From Wenxinia saemankumensis (lineage in GTDB: Bacteria > Pseudomonadota > Alphaproteobacteria > Rhodobacterales > Rhodobacteraceae), in contig NZ_FQYO01000001.1 of the NCBI RefSeq assembly GCF_900141735.1, forward strand, positions 1 through 64,000: a stretch of DNA of 64,000 bases. Direction: 5' to 3'. The notes beneath the pieces were generated by a model. That model saw only the letters and a list, made by a program, of their open reading frames with translations. It was not told the origin of the DNA and searched no databases. How positions within the stretch are numbered: position 1 is the first letter of the stretch; each line of letters opens with the position of its first letter. The position numbers and the translations under genes were made by a program. Shown piece after piece: positions 25,661 through 34,377 of the stretch.

Positions 25661-27436
25661 GTGGAGGATGCCCTGACCCTCGTCGGCACCGAGGCCCCCC
25701 GGCCGCAGGTCGTCCGGTACGCGATCGGTCCCGTCAGCTTCGAATGGATCGACGGCGGCCTGCACGCGATCCGCTACGGCGACGCCGAGATGATCAGCGC
25801 CATCACCTTCCCCGTCCGCGACCGCGATTGGGGCACGCTGGTGCCGCGCCTGTCGGCCCTGTCGGAGAAGCGGGCGGAGGGCGCGCTTCGCCTGCGCTGG
25901 ACCGCCACCTGGTCCAGCGGCTGCGCCACCCTGACCGCCGATCTGTCGGTCGAGGCGGGGCCGCAGGGCCTGACCGTGCTGGGCCGGGGGCGTTCCGATG
26001 GCGCGTTCGAGACCAACCGCGCCGGCTTCACCGTGCTGCACCCGGTGGGGGCCTCTGGCTGCCCGGCCGTGGTGGAGCATTCGGACGGGACAGAGACGCG
26101 CGGCGCGCTGCCGACCCTGATCGAGCCCTGGCAGCCCTTCATGGACATCCGCGCGCTCACGCATGTCCGGTCCGGGGCGACCATCGCCTGCCGGATGGAG
26201 GGCGACACGTTCGAGATGGAGGACCAGCGCCAATGGTCCGACGCCTCGTTCAAGACCTACAACCGCCCGCTCGCGAAGCCCTGGCCCTACCGGATCGCCG
26301 CGGGCGAGGTGCTGGAGCAATCGGTGACGCTGACCTTCTCGGGCCCGGTGCCGGTCGCGCGGAACGCGTCGGACATCGCCGTTCGGGTAGGGGTGCCGAC
26401 GGGGACGATCGTGCCCGAGCTGGCCCTCGTCCTCGACGCCGCCGGCGCGCGGGAGGCCGATCCTGGCCTGCTCGCCCGGATCGCGCCGCACCGCATCGCC
26501 TGCCATGCCGAGCGGGGGGACGACCTCTCGGCCTTCGCGCGGCTCGCCGCGCTGGGGGCACGGCTCGACCTCGACTACGCGGCGTCCTGCGACGGCGACC
26601 TGGGCGCGGAATTCGCCGAGCTGGCCGACCAGGTCGCGTCGGCGGGCCTCGATCTCGCCTCGCTCTTCGTCTGCCCCTCGGTCGACCGGCGATCGACACC
26701 GCCGGGCAGCGACTGGCCCGACTGTCCGCCCTTGGAGCAGATCCATGCCGCCGCCGCGCGCGCCTTCCCCGACCTGCCGCGTGGCGGCGGGATGCTGTCC
26801 TACTTCACCGAGTTCAACCGCAAGCGGCCCCCGGTCGGGATGCTGGATTTCGTCGCCCACGGGACGAACCCCATCGTCCACGACGCCGCCGACCGCAGCG
26901 TGATGCAGACCCTGACCGCGATCCCGTGGATCCTGCGCTCGGGCAAGGCCATCGCGGGGGACGTGCCCTACCGGCTCGGACTGTCCTCCATCCCGATGCG
27001 ACAGAACCCCTACGGCTCGCGCGTGATGGAAAACCCCGATGACGGGCGGATCTGCATGGCCGGGTCCGACCCCCGCCACCGCGCCCGGTTCGGCGCGGCC
27101 TTCACGCTGGGCTACCTCGCCGCCATCGCGCCCTTCGGGGTCGCGGTCTGGACCCCCGCCGCCGGGGCCGGTCCCGCGGGTGTGGATGGGCCGGGCGTGG
27201 ACGGGGCGGACGGTCTGTCGCCGCTCGGTGCGCTGCTGGCGGACCTCGCCCCGCTCGCCGGCCGGCATGTGCGGAAGGTCGAGGTCACCGATCCCGAACG
27301 CGTCGCCGCGCTCTGCGCGGGAGACGAGCTGTGGCTGGCGAACCTGACCGAAGCGGAGATCGTCGTCGCGCTGGGGGACAGGCGCCTGACCGTGGCCCCC
27401 TACGGAACCCTGCGGGTCGCCGCCTCGTCCTCGTGA
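25661..27436 (+). CDS. apnL: Probable D-apionolactonase
   Basis: 591 residues from GTG 25661, preceded by GGAGG. The N-terminus (residues about 10-60: IGPVSFEWIDGGLHAIRYGD, then AITFPVRDRDWGTL) matches my recollection of ApnL apionate lactonases, an otherwise isolated family. A beta-sandwich-like N-terminal part (about 1-240) is followed by a region resembling a barrel (HAERGDDLSAFARLAALGARLDLDY; MLSYFTEFNRKRPPVG; DFVAHGTNPIVHDAADRSVMQTL). No signal peptide. It would hydrolyse the lactone made by the ApsD-like enzyme. The 3' end overlaps the convergent GntR gene by 37 bp. Confidence 0.75.
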   Translation: MEDALTLVGTEAPRPQVVRYAIGPVSFEWIDGGLHAIRYGDAEMISAITFPVRDRDWGTLVPRLSALSEKRAEGALRLRWTATWSSGCATLTADLSVEAGPQGLTVLGRGRSDGAFETNRAGFTVLHPVGASGCPAVVEHSDGTETRGALPTLIEPWQPFMDIRALTHVRSGATIACRMEGDTFEMEDQRQWSDASFKTYNRPLAKPWPYRIAAGEVLEQSVTLTFSGPVPVARNASDIAVRVGVPTGTIVPELALVLDAAGAREADPGLLARIAPHRIACHAERGDDLSAFARLAALGARLDLDYAASCDGDLGAEFAELADQVASAGLDLASLFVCPSVDRRSTPPGSDWPDCPPLEQIHAAAARAFPDLPRGGGMLSYFTEFNRKRPPVGMLDFVAHGTNPIVHDAADRSVMQTLTAIPWILRSGKAIAGDVPYRLGLSSIPMRQNPYGSRVMENPDDGRICMAGSDPRHRARFGAAFTLGYLAAIAPFGVAVWTPAAGAGPAGVDGPGVDGADGLSPLGALLADLAPLAGRHVRKVEVTDPERVAALCAGDELWLANLTEAEIVVALGDRRLTVAPYGTLRVAASSS

Positions 27437-28155
27437 TGGCGGTAAAGGCTGGCCGACCGGTCGAGATGGACCGACATGATCCGCGCGCAGTCTTCCGGAT
27501 TGCCGCTCTCGATCGCGTCGATGATCCGGGCGTGCTCGCTCAACGTCACGTCCTCGTTGCCCGACCAGTGCAGCAGCGTCGTGTGATAGTCGAAGAGCCA
27601 GGTCAGCATCGCATCCGCCACCGCCACGACGAGCGGGTTGCCGGTGATCTCGGCGATCCGGCGGTGAAAGGCGATGTCGGCCCGGATGAACTGCTCGCGG
27701 CTGTCGAGCATACTGCGCTGCCGGTCGAGCAGCGCGCGCAGGTCTGCGACATCGGCGGGACCGCGCCGTTCGCCCGCGATCCGGGCGAGGCCGACCTCGA
27801 TCAGCTTGCGCGCCTCCTTCAGCTGGTCGAGCGTCGCCGGATCGGCCGAGAGCAGGATCTTGGCCACCGCGTCAACCTGCCGGACCGCCAGCGCGGGAGA
27901 GAGCGCGTTGACCCGGCTCCGCTCGCCGTGGCTGATCGTGATCAGCCCCATCGTGTCCATCGTCTGCAGCGCCTCGCGCACCGCCGGACGACCGACGCCA
28001 AACCGCTCCATCAGGTCGCGCTCGGAGGGGACCGTGTCGCCGGGGGCGAGTTCGCCGGTCACGATCATCGTGCGCAGCCGGTCGAACACCTCGTCCGACA
28101 GCTTGCGCCGGGTGATCCGCTCGCTGCCCGCCCGGGGAGGGATCTGGGATATCAA
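27400..28155 (-). CDS. GntR/FCD (FadR-type) regulator of the apiose genes
   Basis: 251 residues if translation starts at TTG 28155, chosen because GGGAGGGA lies just upstream and the family N-terminus (RRKLSDEVFDRLRTMI) begins shortly after; no ATG or GTG is well placed. Winged helix about 18-85 (SERDLMERFGVGRPAVREALQTM) and FCD domain about 95-230 (DIAFHRRIAEITGNP, SEHARIIDAIESGN, MSVHLD), with the usual metal/effector Asp and His residues. Divergent from oiaK; a copy of the shared 12 bp motif lies 31 bp upstream of its start, suggesting autoregulation and control of the pathway. Confidence 0.82.
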   Translation of the reverse strand: MISQIPPRAGSERITRRKLSDEVFDRLRTMIVTGELAPGDTVPSERDLMERFGVGRPAVREALQTMDTMGLITISHGERSRVNALSPALAVRQVDAVAKILLSADPATLDQLKEARKLIEVGLARIAGERRGPADVADLRALLDRQRSMLDSREQFIRADIAFHRRIAEITGNPLVVAVADAMLTWLFDYHTTLLHWSGNEDVTLSEHARIIDAIESGNPEDCARIMSVHLDRSASLYRHHEDEAATRRVP

Positions 28156-28185
28156 ACCGTGTCCCTCCCACGTATCCGTTTCCAA

Positions 28186-28197
28186 TGGTATGATGAG
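28186..28197 (+). promoter_or_regulatory. Candidate GntR operator between gntR and oiaK
   Basis: TGGTATGATGAG, identical to the 12 bp at 30938-30949 and closely matching the minus strand of 23726-23737. It ends 8 bp before the oiaK ATG and lies in the gntR leader, so binding would block both genes. Confidence 0.65.
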
Positions 28198-28204
28198 ATA
28201 ACAG

Positions 28205-29563
28205 ATGAACCATGAGGTCAAGCCGAGCGCCCCCCTGGTCGGCTGGGTCGGCGACGACTTCACCGGCTCCGCCGCAGTGATGGAGGCGCTGACCTTCGCG
28301 GGCCTGCCGGCGATGCTGTTCCTCGACGCGCCCGATGCCGCGCGTCTGCAGCTGGCGGAGGGGATGGCCGGTATCGGCATCGCCACGATGGCGCGGACCC
28401 GCTCCCCCGACTGGATGGACGCGCACCTGCCCGACCTCTTCTCCCGTGTCCGGGCGACCGGGGCGGAGCTGGTGCAGTACAAGGTCTGCACGACGCTGGA
28501 TTCCGCGCCGCATGTCGGCTCCATCGGGCGCGCGATGGAGATCGGGCTCCGCACTTTCGGAGGCGTGACGGTCCCCATCGTGATCGCCGCCCCGGTGATG
28601 CGCCGCTACCAAGCCTTCGGAAATCTCTTCGCTGCGGGTCCGGGCGGGGTCTCGCGGCTCGACCGGCACCCGGTGATGTCCCGGCACCCGGTCACCCCGA
28701 TGGACGAGGCCGACGTCGCCCGCCACATCGCGCGGCAGACGGACCTGCCGCTGCAGGTGATGGACGTGGAGGCGCTGGCCGATCCGGGCAGTGCGGCAGA
28801 GCGGATGCGGGATGCCGGTGGCCCGCGCGGCTGGTGCCTCGACCAGATGGGGCCGGCCGAGGAAGCCGCCGCCGGCCGGCTGATCTGGGAGGGGCGCAGG
28901 CAGAACCCCTTCGTCGTCGGCTCGCAGGGGATCGAATACGCGCTGATCCGGCACTGGCGGCAGACCGGCCGGATCGGTCCCGCGCCGGCCCCGGCCCGGC
29001 TGAACAGGGCGGAGCGGATGGCCGTCGTCTCCGGCTCGGTCTCGCCCGTCACCGCCGCGCAGATCGACGCGGCGGAAGCGGACGGGTTCGCCGTGCTGCG
29101 GCTCGACGCGATGGCCGTGGCGGAGGGCGCGGAGAGGGCGGCCGTCGACGCGGCCGTCGCGGCCGCCTCCGCCGCGCTGGGGCGGGGCGCGATCCCGCTG
29201 GTCTGCACTGCGCGCGGCCCCGACGATCCCGAGGTGGCCCGGCTGACCGCGCGTCTCGCCGGAAAGGACGGGGCCGAGGCGAATGCCCGCATCGGACGGG
29301 CGCTCGGCGCGGTGCTGGCGCGGCTGGTCGCGGCCCACGATCTGCGGCGCGTCGTCGTCTCGGGCGGCGACACGTCGGGCGAGGTCTGCACCGCCCTCGG
29401 CATCCATGCGCTGACCGCCCTTGCCCCCACGATCCCCGACGCCGCGATCTGCCGTGCCCATGCGGACGGCGCGGTCGACGGGCTGGAGATCGCGCTGAAG
29501 GGGGGGCAGATGGGCAGCGACGACTATTTCGCCTGGGTCCGCGACGGCGGCGGGGCGCGGTAG
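28205..29563 (+). CDS. oiaK: DUF1537 sugar-acid kinase, probable 3-oxo-isoapionate kinase
   Basis: 452 residues. Four-carbon acid sugar kinase family: N-terminal DDFTGSAAVMEALTFAGLPAMLF (substrate domain), middle GSVSPVTAAQID, and C-terminal nucleotide-binding VVSGGDTSGEVCTALGI with KGGQMGSDDYF. In the apiose pathway the family member OiaK phosphorylates 3-oxo-isoapionate at position 4, producing the substrate of the RuBisCO-like protein. The ribosome-binding site is weak. It converges with derI. Confidence 0.8.
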   Translation: MNHEVKPSAPLVGWVGDDFTGSAAVMEALTFAGLPAMLFLDAPDAARLQLAEGMAGIGIATMARTRSPDWMDAHLPDLFSRVRATGAELVQYKVCTTLDSAPHVGSIGRAMEIGLRTFGGVTVPIVIAAPVMRRYQAFGNLFAAGPGGVSRLDRHPVMSRHPVTPMDEADVARHIARQTDLPLQVMDVEALADPGSAAERMRDAGGPRGWCLDQMGPAEEAAAGRLIWEGRRQNPFVVGSQGIEYALIRHWRQTGRIGPAPAPARLNRAERMAVVSGSVSPVTAAQIDAAEADGFAVLRLDAMAVAEGAERAAVDAAVAAASAALGRGAIPLVCTARGPDDPEVARLTARLAGKDGAEANARIGRALGAVLARLVAAHDLRRVVVSGGDTSGEVCTALGIHALTALAPTIPDAAICRAHADGAVDGLEIALKGGQMGSDDYFAWVRDGGGAR

Positions 29564-29574
29564 GAGGGCGGCGG

Positions 29575-29605
29575 TCGCGGGAGGTCCGTCAGGAAAGTCC
29601 CGCGA
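29575..29605. terminator. Hairpin between convergent oiaK and derI
   Basis: TCGCGGGA (29575-29582) and TCCCGCGA (29598-29605) form a perfect 8 bp stem around a 15 nt loop between two converging genes. No T-run follows, so termination strength is uncertain. Confidence 0.45.
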
Positions 29606-29623
29606 TCCGGCCCGCACGCGGCG

Positions 29624-30088
29624 TCAGCGCGCCGCGTATTTCGCGTCCAGCGCGTCGATCGCCCTGACATTCCCGGCCGAAGGACCGTTCGGATCGAAGC
29701 TCGCGGCCAGCCATGCCTCGGCGATCGATTTCGCAAGCTCGGCCCCGATCACCCGCGCGCCCATCGTGATGATCTGGGCGTTGTTCGACGTGGCGGCCTT
29801 GCTTGCCGAATAGGCGTCATGGGTCTGGGCGGCCCGGATCCCGGGCACCTTGTTCGCCGAGAGGCATACGCCGATGCCCGTCCCGCAGCAGAGGATGGCG
29901 CGGTCGTAGGTGCCGTCGAGTATTCCCCGGCACACACGCTCGGTCAGATGGGGGTAGAGCTCCTCCGTGCCGGATGGCGGGGCGCTGACGAGGCTGACCT
30001 CCAGCTCCGCACGGCCGCCGAAATGGTCGGCCAGCGCCTTGGCCAGGGGGGCGCCCGCGCTGTCGCCGGCGATCGCGAGTTTCATCAT
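29624..30088 (-). CDS. derI: RpiB-type isomerase, probable D-erythrulose-4-phosphate isomerase
   Basis: 154 residues from ATG 30088 (AGGAGCGAC upstream). RpiB/LacAB fold with active-site [14 protein letters not shown] (Cys68 equivalent to the catalytic Cys), [12 protein letters not shown] and [15 protein letters not shown]. Homologues called DerI isomerise D-erythrulose 4-phosphate to D-erythrose 4-phosphate, the last step of apiose and erythritol routes. It lies 15 bp downstream of lerI and is probably co-transcribed. A plain ribose-5-phosphate isomerase B is possible but less likely here. Confidence 0.8.
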   Translation of the reverse strand: MMKLAIAGDSAGAPLAKALADHFGGRAELEVSLVSAPPSGTEELYPHLTERVCRGILDGTYDRAILCCGTGIGVCLSANKVPGIRAAQTHDAYSASKAATSNNAQIITMGARVIGAELAKSIAEAWLAASFDPNGPSAGNVRAIDALDAKYAAR

Positions 30089-30103
30089 GTCGCTCCTGTC
30101 ATG

Positions 30104-30877
30104 TCAGTGGGGTTGTGCCGCGCCGGCGAGAGCCGTCGCACAGCGGGAAACGATGTCGAGATAGCCCTCGGGGGACAGCGCCGCCCGCCCGATGAAGAGG
30201 CCGTCCACGCCCGGCAGCCGCACGAGTCCGGCGCAATTCTCGGCCGTCACGCTCCCGCCGTAGAGGCAGGGGACCGAGCGGCCGAGCAGGCCGTGCACGC
30301 GGTCCGCGATGGCGCCGTGGCGGGCGGCGACGTAGTCCGGCGAGGCGGGGGTTCCGGCCGTTCCGATCGCCCAGACCGGTTCATAGGCGAAGAGGAGCCG
30401 CGTCTCCGGCGGCGTGCCGCGGATGCGGGAGAGGGCCGCCTCGACCTGTCCGGCCAGAACGTCGTCGGCGCGCCCGGCCGTCCTCTCCGCCGCGGTCTCG
30501 CCGATGCAGACCAGCGGGACGAGCCCGTGCCGCAGCGCGGCCTCGACCTTGAGGGCGACGGTCTCGTCGGTCTCTCCGAAATGGGCCCGGCGCTCCGAAT
30601 GGCCGAGTTCGACGAGGTCGGCTCCGCAATCGACCAGCATCGGGGCAGAGATCTCGCCCGTCCACGCGCCCGCGTCGTCCCAATGCATGTTCTGCGCGCC
30701 GACCCGGATGTCCGTGCCGTCGAGCGCCGCTCGCACCTGTCTCAGGCAGGTGAAGGGCGGCACGACGAAGCGGGTGATCCCCGGCGGGGCGGGCGCGTCC
30801 CGCAGCGCCGCGGCGTAGCCCTCCGCCTCGGCGAGGAGCTTGTTCATCTTCCAGCTCGTGCCGATCCAAACGGCCAT
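30104..30877 (-). CDS. lerI: Triosephosphate isomerase homologue, probable L-erythrulose-1-phosphate isomerase
   Basis: 257 residues from ATG 30877, with AGGAAGGA upstream. TIM-barrel catalytic residues are present: Lys10 in GTSWKMN (Asn of the usual GNWKMN is replaced by Thr-Ser), His93 in LGHSERR and Glu166 in AYEPVWAIGT. The GTSWKMNK signature and the adjacent RpiB-type gene point to LerI, which converts L-erythrulose 1-phosphate to D-erythrulose 4-phosphate. First gene of the lerI-derI operon. Confidence 0.8.
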   Translation of the reverse strand: MAVWIGTSWKMNKLLAEAEGYAAALRDAPAPPGITRFVVPPFTCLRQVRAALDGTDIRVGAQNMHWDDAGAWTGEISAPMLVDCGADLVELGHSERRAHFGETDETVALKVEAALRHGLVPLVCIGETAAERTAGRADDVLAGQVEAALSRIRGTPPETRLLFAYEPVWAIGTAGTPASPDYVAARHGAIADRVHGLLGRSVPCLYGGSVTAENCAGLVRLPGVDGLFIGRAALSPEGYLDIVSRCATALAGAAQPH

Positions 30878-30937
30878 GTCGCATCCTTCCTGCCGACCCG
30901 CGAATGCCGGCACCCCCGGATTCGCGGGCTCGGCATC

Positions 30938-30949
30938 TGGTATGATGAG
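30938..30949 (+). promoter_or_regulatory. Candidate GntR operator upstream of lerI
   Basis: TGGTATGATGAG, identical to the copy before oiaK, 61 bp upstream of the lerI start. A third near-copy lies before oiaX/apnO, so all transcription units of the apiose pathway carry one. Confidence 0.65.
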
Positions 30950-31110
30950 TACAATAACTCAACAGGAAAGCCGAGACGAATTGCGGAGGGAATCCCCCGG
31001 GCCCGGCCAGCCGTTGCTCCGCACCGCGAGGACCGGACCGCGTGACGTTGCGGCTTCGCTTTCCCGGCTGGAAAGGAATCCGCCTGCTCCGGCGGTCCCC
31101 TCCCTGTCGA

Positions 31111-32085
31111 CTACGCCTGCCCGCTGCTCTTGGCGTAGAGCACCCGGACCCCGGTATTGCTCGCGCCGCTTTCGGCGGGCGTGCCGAAGCGCGCGGCGAT
31201 GCGGTAGCGGTAGCAGTAACTGGCATGGCAGAGGGAACTGCCGCCCTTCATCACCTTCTCCCGGCGATTGCGCGACTGGGCGTTCCGCGCCTGCGCCACG
31301 GCATTGCGGGAGCGGACGCGAAACGGGTCGGCCGTCCATTCCCAGACATTGCCGGCCATATCGAACAGGCCGGCGGGATTGGGGGGGTATCGTCCGACCG
31401 GCGAGGGGCCCGCCCATCCGTCGGCCAGCGTGTTCAAGTCCGGGAAACGTCCCTGCCAGATATTGGCGGGCAGGAACGCGGTGTCGTCCGGCTCGCGGTC
31501 GCCCCAGGGAAAGCGCGGGTCGGGGGCGCCACCGCGGGCCGCGTGTTCCCATTCGGCCTCACTCGGCAGGCGCCCGCCCGCCCATGCGGCAAAGGCGCGG
31601 GCATCCTCCCATGCGACATTGACGGCGGGATGGTCCGCGCGGCCGGCGAGGTCGCTCCCGGGGCCTTCCGGGGCGAACCAGGCGGCGCCCTCGCAGGCGA
31701 CCCACCACGGCGTGGACGAGTTCGAGGGCGCCGGCCGCCTGCGGGCGGGAATAAGGTCCCGGAAGACCGGGGCCCAGCGATACCGCTCCGCCACCGTCAC
31801 GAAGCCGGTCTCCGCGACGAAGGCCGCGAAACGTGCATTGGTCACCGGCACCGCATCGATCGCGAACGGGGACAACTCCACCGATCGCCTCGGGCCTTCT
31901 CCGTCGGGCCCGATCACCGGCGCGTCGGTTCCGACATGGCTCCGGCCCGCGTCGAACGCGATCCGGGCCGGCGGCGTGGGATCGGCGATCCCGAGAGCGG
32001 CCCGTGCCGCGGCGGCAGGCGCCCCCTGAAGGGCGGGCGCGCCGACGCGCGATCCGCAGCAGGACGGCGCGTCGGCGCGGGTCAT
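31111..32085 (-). CDS. Formylglycine-generating enzyme (sulfatase-modifying factor)
   Basis: 324 residues from ATG 32085, which overlaps the GH2 stop. FGE-sulfatase domain with GRLPSEAEWEHAARGG (about 171-186), FPWGDREPD, FDMAGNVWEWT and the active-site segment KGGSSLCHASYCYRYRIAAR. Both catalytic cysteines, Cys286 and Cys291, have the spacing of bona fide FGE. The enzyme oxidises the CxPSR Cys of type I sulfatases to formylglycine. The only sulfatase in the window, 2.3 kb away, is a pseudogene, so its partners must be elsewhere if it still works. Confidence 0.85.
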   Translation of the reverse strand: MTRADAPSCCGSRVGAPALQGAPAAAARAALGIADPTPPARIAFDAGRSHVGTDAPVIGPDGEGPRRSVELSPFAIDAVPVTNARFAAFVAETGFVTVAERYRWAPVFRDLIPARRRPAPSNSSTPWWVACEGAAWFAPEGPGSDLAGRADHPAVNVAWEDARAFAAWAGGRLPSEAEWEHAARGGAPDPRFPWGDREPDDTAFLPANIWQGRFPDLNTLADGWAGPSPVGRYPPNPAGLFDMAGNVWEWTADPFRVRSRNAVAQARNAQSRNRREKVMKGGSSLCHASYCYRYRIAARFGTPAESGASNTGVRVLYAKSSGQA

Positions 32086-33914
32086 CCCGCGCGCCCCGTG
32101 CGTTCGAGGGCCGCGCGACGCTCGAGGTCGACCTCCTCCCCGGGGATCGCCGCGGCGGGGGCGGTGAGGATGCGGCGCAGCGCCGCGATGGGCAGCTTCG
32201 GCTCCCGGTCCTCGGTCAGCAGACCGTTCACCTCCTGCATGGTGTCGGTCAGCTGGGTGTAGCAGTAGCCCTGCAGCAGCGGCATCGCCGCGATGGCGTC
32301 GAACCATTCCACCAGCCGCGCCTCGAAGGCGGCCTCGTCCGGTACCGTCGCATAGCCGACCCAGTGATCGCCGGCATCGGGCGTGAAGCTGAGCCCCCCG
32401 AACTCGGTCAGCATGACCGGACGGTCCCCCGCCGCCGCCTCGTCGAGCAGCAGCCGCCGCCCCGGCGCGCCGAAGCCGCGCAGGAGGTCCTCAAGGGCCC
32501 CCGCGTCGCCATAGCGCGCCGTCAGGCCCGCCCCCCGCGGGGCGTAGTCGTGGATCGAGACGATGTCCGTCTCGGTCAGCTCCCACCCGTCGTTGCTGAT
32601 CACCGGGCGGGACGGATCGAGGGCCTTCGTCAGATGATAGAGCGCCCGCGTGTAGGCCGCCTGGTCGGGACGACGCGAGATCTCGGAAACGCCCCAGCTC
32701 TCGTTGAAGGGCACCCAGGCGACGATGCAGGGATGCCCCTTGTCCCGGCGGATGGCCTCGGTCCATTCGCGGGACAGGCGCTCGACGGCCGAGTTCGAGA
32801 AGACATAGGCGCTCGGCATCTCCTCCCACACCATCACGCCGATCCGGTCGCACCAGTAGAGAAACCGAGGATCCTCGATCTTCTGGTGGATGCGCACGCC
32901 GTTGAAGCCGAGCGCCTTGATCAGCTCGACCTCGCGCCTGAGCTCCTCCCCCGACGCGGCCAGGTGGCTCTTCGGCCAGTAGTTCTGTCCAAGCACCATC
33001 CGGAGGAAGGTCGGACGCTCGTTGAGGGTGAACCGGCCCGCCTCCGTGCCGACGGTGCGGAAGCCGACATAGGTCTCGATCCGGTCGTCCCCGGCGCTGA
33101 CCTCGGCATCGAGCAGGCGGGGATGCTCGGGCGACCAGACCATCCGCTCGCGCCGGGTCGAATGGGCGAAGGCGGGCACGGCGACATCGAACTCGGCCTC
33201 GGCCTCGTCGACCATCACGGTCGTATCGGCGAGGACCCGGCCGTCCGTGCTGATGCGGACGCGGACGGGCAGGGCGGTGGCCGGCCGGCGGTTGAGCCGG
33301 ATCTCGCACCGGAGGTTGGCCCGGGCGAGGCTGGGAACGAGGTGCATGTCCGTCATGTGAACCGCCGGAAGGATCGTCGCCCAGACCGGCTGCCAGATCC
33401 CGGACGTCCGGTTGTACCAGATGCCGTGCGGCTCTTCCTGCCAGTCCTGCTTGCCGCGCGGAATGCGGTTCTCCTCCGGCGGATCCTCGGCCCGGACGGT
33501 GATCGTCTGCGGGCCGGCGCCGACGAGAGCGGCGGTGACGTCCGCCTCGAACGGCGTGTGGCCGCCCTCGTGGGTGGCGACGAGGGTGCCGTTCACCCAG
33601 ACGCGGGCGGCGTGGTCCACCGCGCCGAAGCGCAGGACCAGGCGCTCGCCCGGGGCCATCTCCGGGCGGACGAAGTCGCGCCGGTACCAGAGGACCGGGT
33701 GGAACCCGGGATCCCCGATGCCCGACGCTTCGGATTCCGGAGGGTAGGGCACGACGATCGGCCGCGTGCCCGCTATCTCTCCGGCGCCCCAGCCGGCATC
33801 GAGCCCCTCGTCGGCATCGTCGTGGCGGAAGTCCCAGGGTCCCGACAGGTCGATCCATCGCTCCCGCGCCATACGCGGATGGGGATGGCGCTCTGCCAGC
33901 TCGTGCTTCGTCAT
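32082..33914 (-). CDS. Glycoside hydrolase family 2 enzyme
   Basis: 610 residues, strong GGAGGAAGGA site. Jelly-roll sugar-binding domain (about 20-180, with WYRRDF and VWVNGTLVATHEGGHTPFEADV), Ig-like domain, then a TIM barrel. Catalytic acid/base Glu in VPFNESWG and nucleophile Glu in VMLTEFGGLSF fit beta-galactosidase/beta-glucuronidase-type GH2. No signal peptide, so cytoplasmic action on imported oligosaccharide is likely. Forms an overlapping operon with the FGE gene. Confidence 0.88.
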   Translation of the reverse strand: MTKHELAERHPHPRMARERWIDLSGPWDFRHDDADEGLDAGWGAGEIAGTRPIVVPYPPESEASGIGDPGFHPVLWYRRDFVRPEMAPGERLVLRFGAVDHAARVWVNGTLVATHEGGHTPFEADVTAALVGAGPQTITVRAEDPPEENRIPRGKQDWQEEPHGIWYNRTSGIWQPVWATILPAVHMTDMHLVPSLARANLRCEIRLNRRPATALPVRVRISTDGRVLADTTVMVDEAEAEFDVAVPAFAHSTRRERMVWSPEHPRLLDAEVSAGDDRIETYVGFRTVGTEAGRFTLNERPTFLRMVLGQNYWPKSHLAASGEELRREVELIKALGFNGVRIHQKIEDPRFLYWCDRIGVMVWEEMPSAYVFSNSAVERLSREWTEAIRRDKGHPCIVAWVPFNESWGVSEISRRPDQAAYTRALYHLTKALDPSRPVISNDGWELTETDIVSIHDYAPRGAGLTARYGDAGALEDLLRGFGAPGRRLLLDEAAAGDRPVMLTEFGGLSFTPDAGDHWVGYATVPDEAAFEARLVEWFDAIAAMPLLQGYCYTQLTDTMQEVNGLLTEDREPKLPIAALRRILTAPAAAIPGEEVDLERRAALERTGRAG

Positions 33915-33938
33915 GTCGTCCTTCCTCCGGCGCAGTGT

Positions 33939-34377
33939 ATCGGCCGTTCCTGCTGGGTCTCCGCGTGGCTCGTCTCCGCCTCGCTCGAGGAGTCGCTCGA
34001 GATCTTCGAGAAGGGGCTGAACCTGCTCCCCGACGAACCGCTCTGGTCGAACTGCGTCCGGGCTTGGAGCGTCGCGAGCTTCGATCTCTACAGGCTGAAC
34101 ACCGTGCTGACCACGCGGGGGGTCGTTACGGTCGTGGTCGCGCCGCGACGATGATTGTCACGACAGGGGTCACGGCATCCCGTTGGTGTTCACGTTCGGC
34201 AGCCCCGAGATGCGAACCCTGCCGGTGGGCATGCTGGCCTTCGTCAACTCTAGCAAGACCGACTGGTCGGGAATGGCCGCCGCCGCGACGATCTCGCTCC
34301 TGCCGGTCGTCCTCTTCTTCTTCTTCTTCATGCAGCGATACTTCGTCGAAGGCTTCGCGGGAGCCGTCAAGCGATGA
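33939..34377 (+). pseudogene. MalG-type sugar permease remnant with internal deletion
   Basis: The N-terminal part reads VSAWLVSASLEESLEIFEKG and LLPDEPLWSNCVRAWSVASF up to about 34100, then the frame decays; the C-terminal part resumes at about 34180 with MRTLPVGMLAFVNSS, a hydrophobic helix and MQRYFVEGFAGAVKR. Both ends match carbohydrate ABC permeases, but the middle ~150 residues, including the EAA loop, are gone. Its stop overlaps the start of the sulfatase remnant (ATGA), showing that the two once formed an operon divergent from the GH2 gene. Confidence 0.8.

Noticed and set aside
29624-30877. The TIM and RpiB homologues as housekeeping glycolysis and pentose-phosphate genes
   Set aside because: They are adjacent, co-directional, carry the regulon motif, and the TIM has GTSWKMN instead of GNWKMN, as in LerI-type isomerases.
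32082-33914. GH2 gene as a pseudogene, given the decay next door
   Set aside because: The frame is complete and both catalytic glutamates and all domains are present; only the divergent permease and sulfatase are broken.
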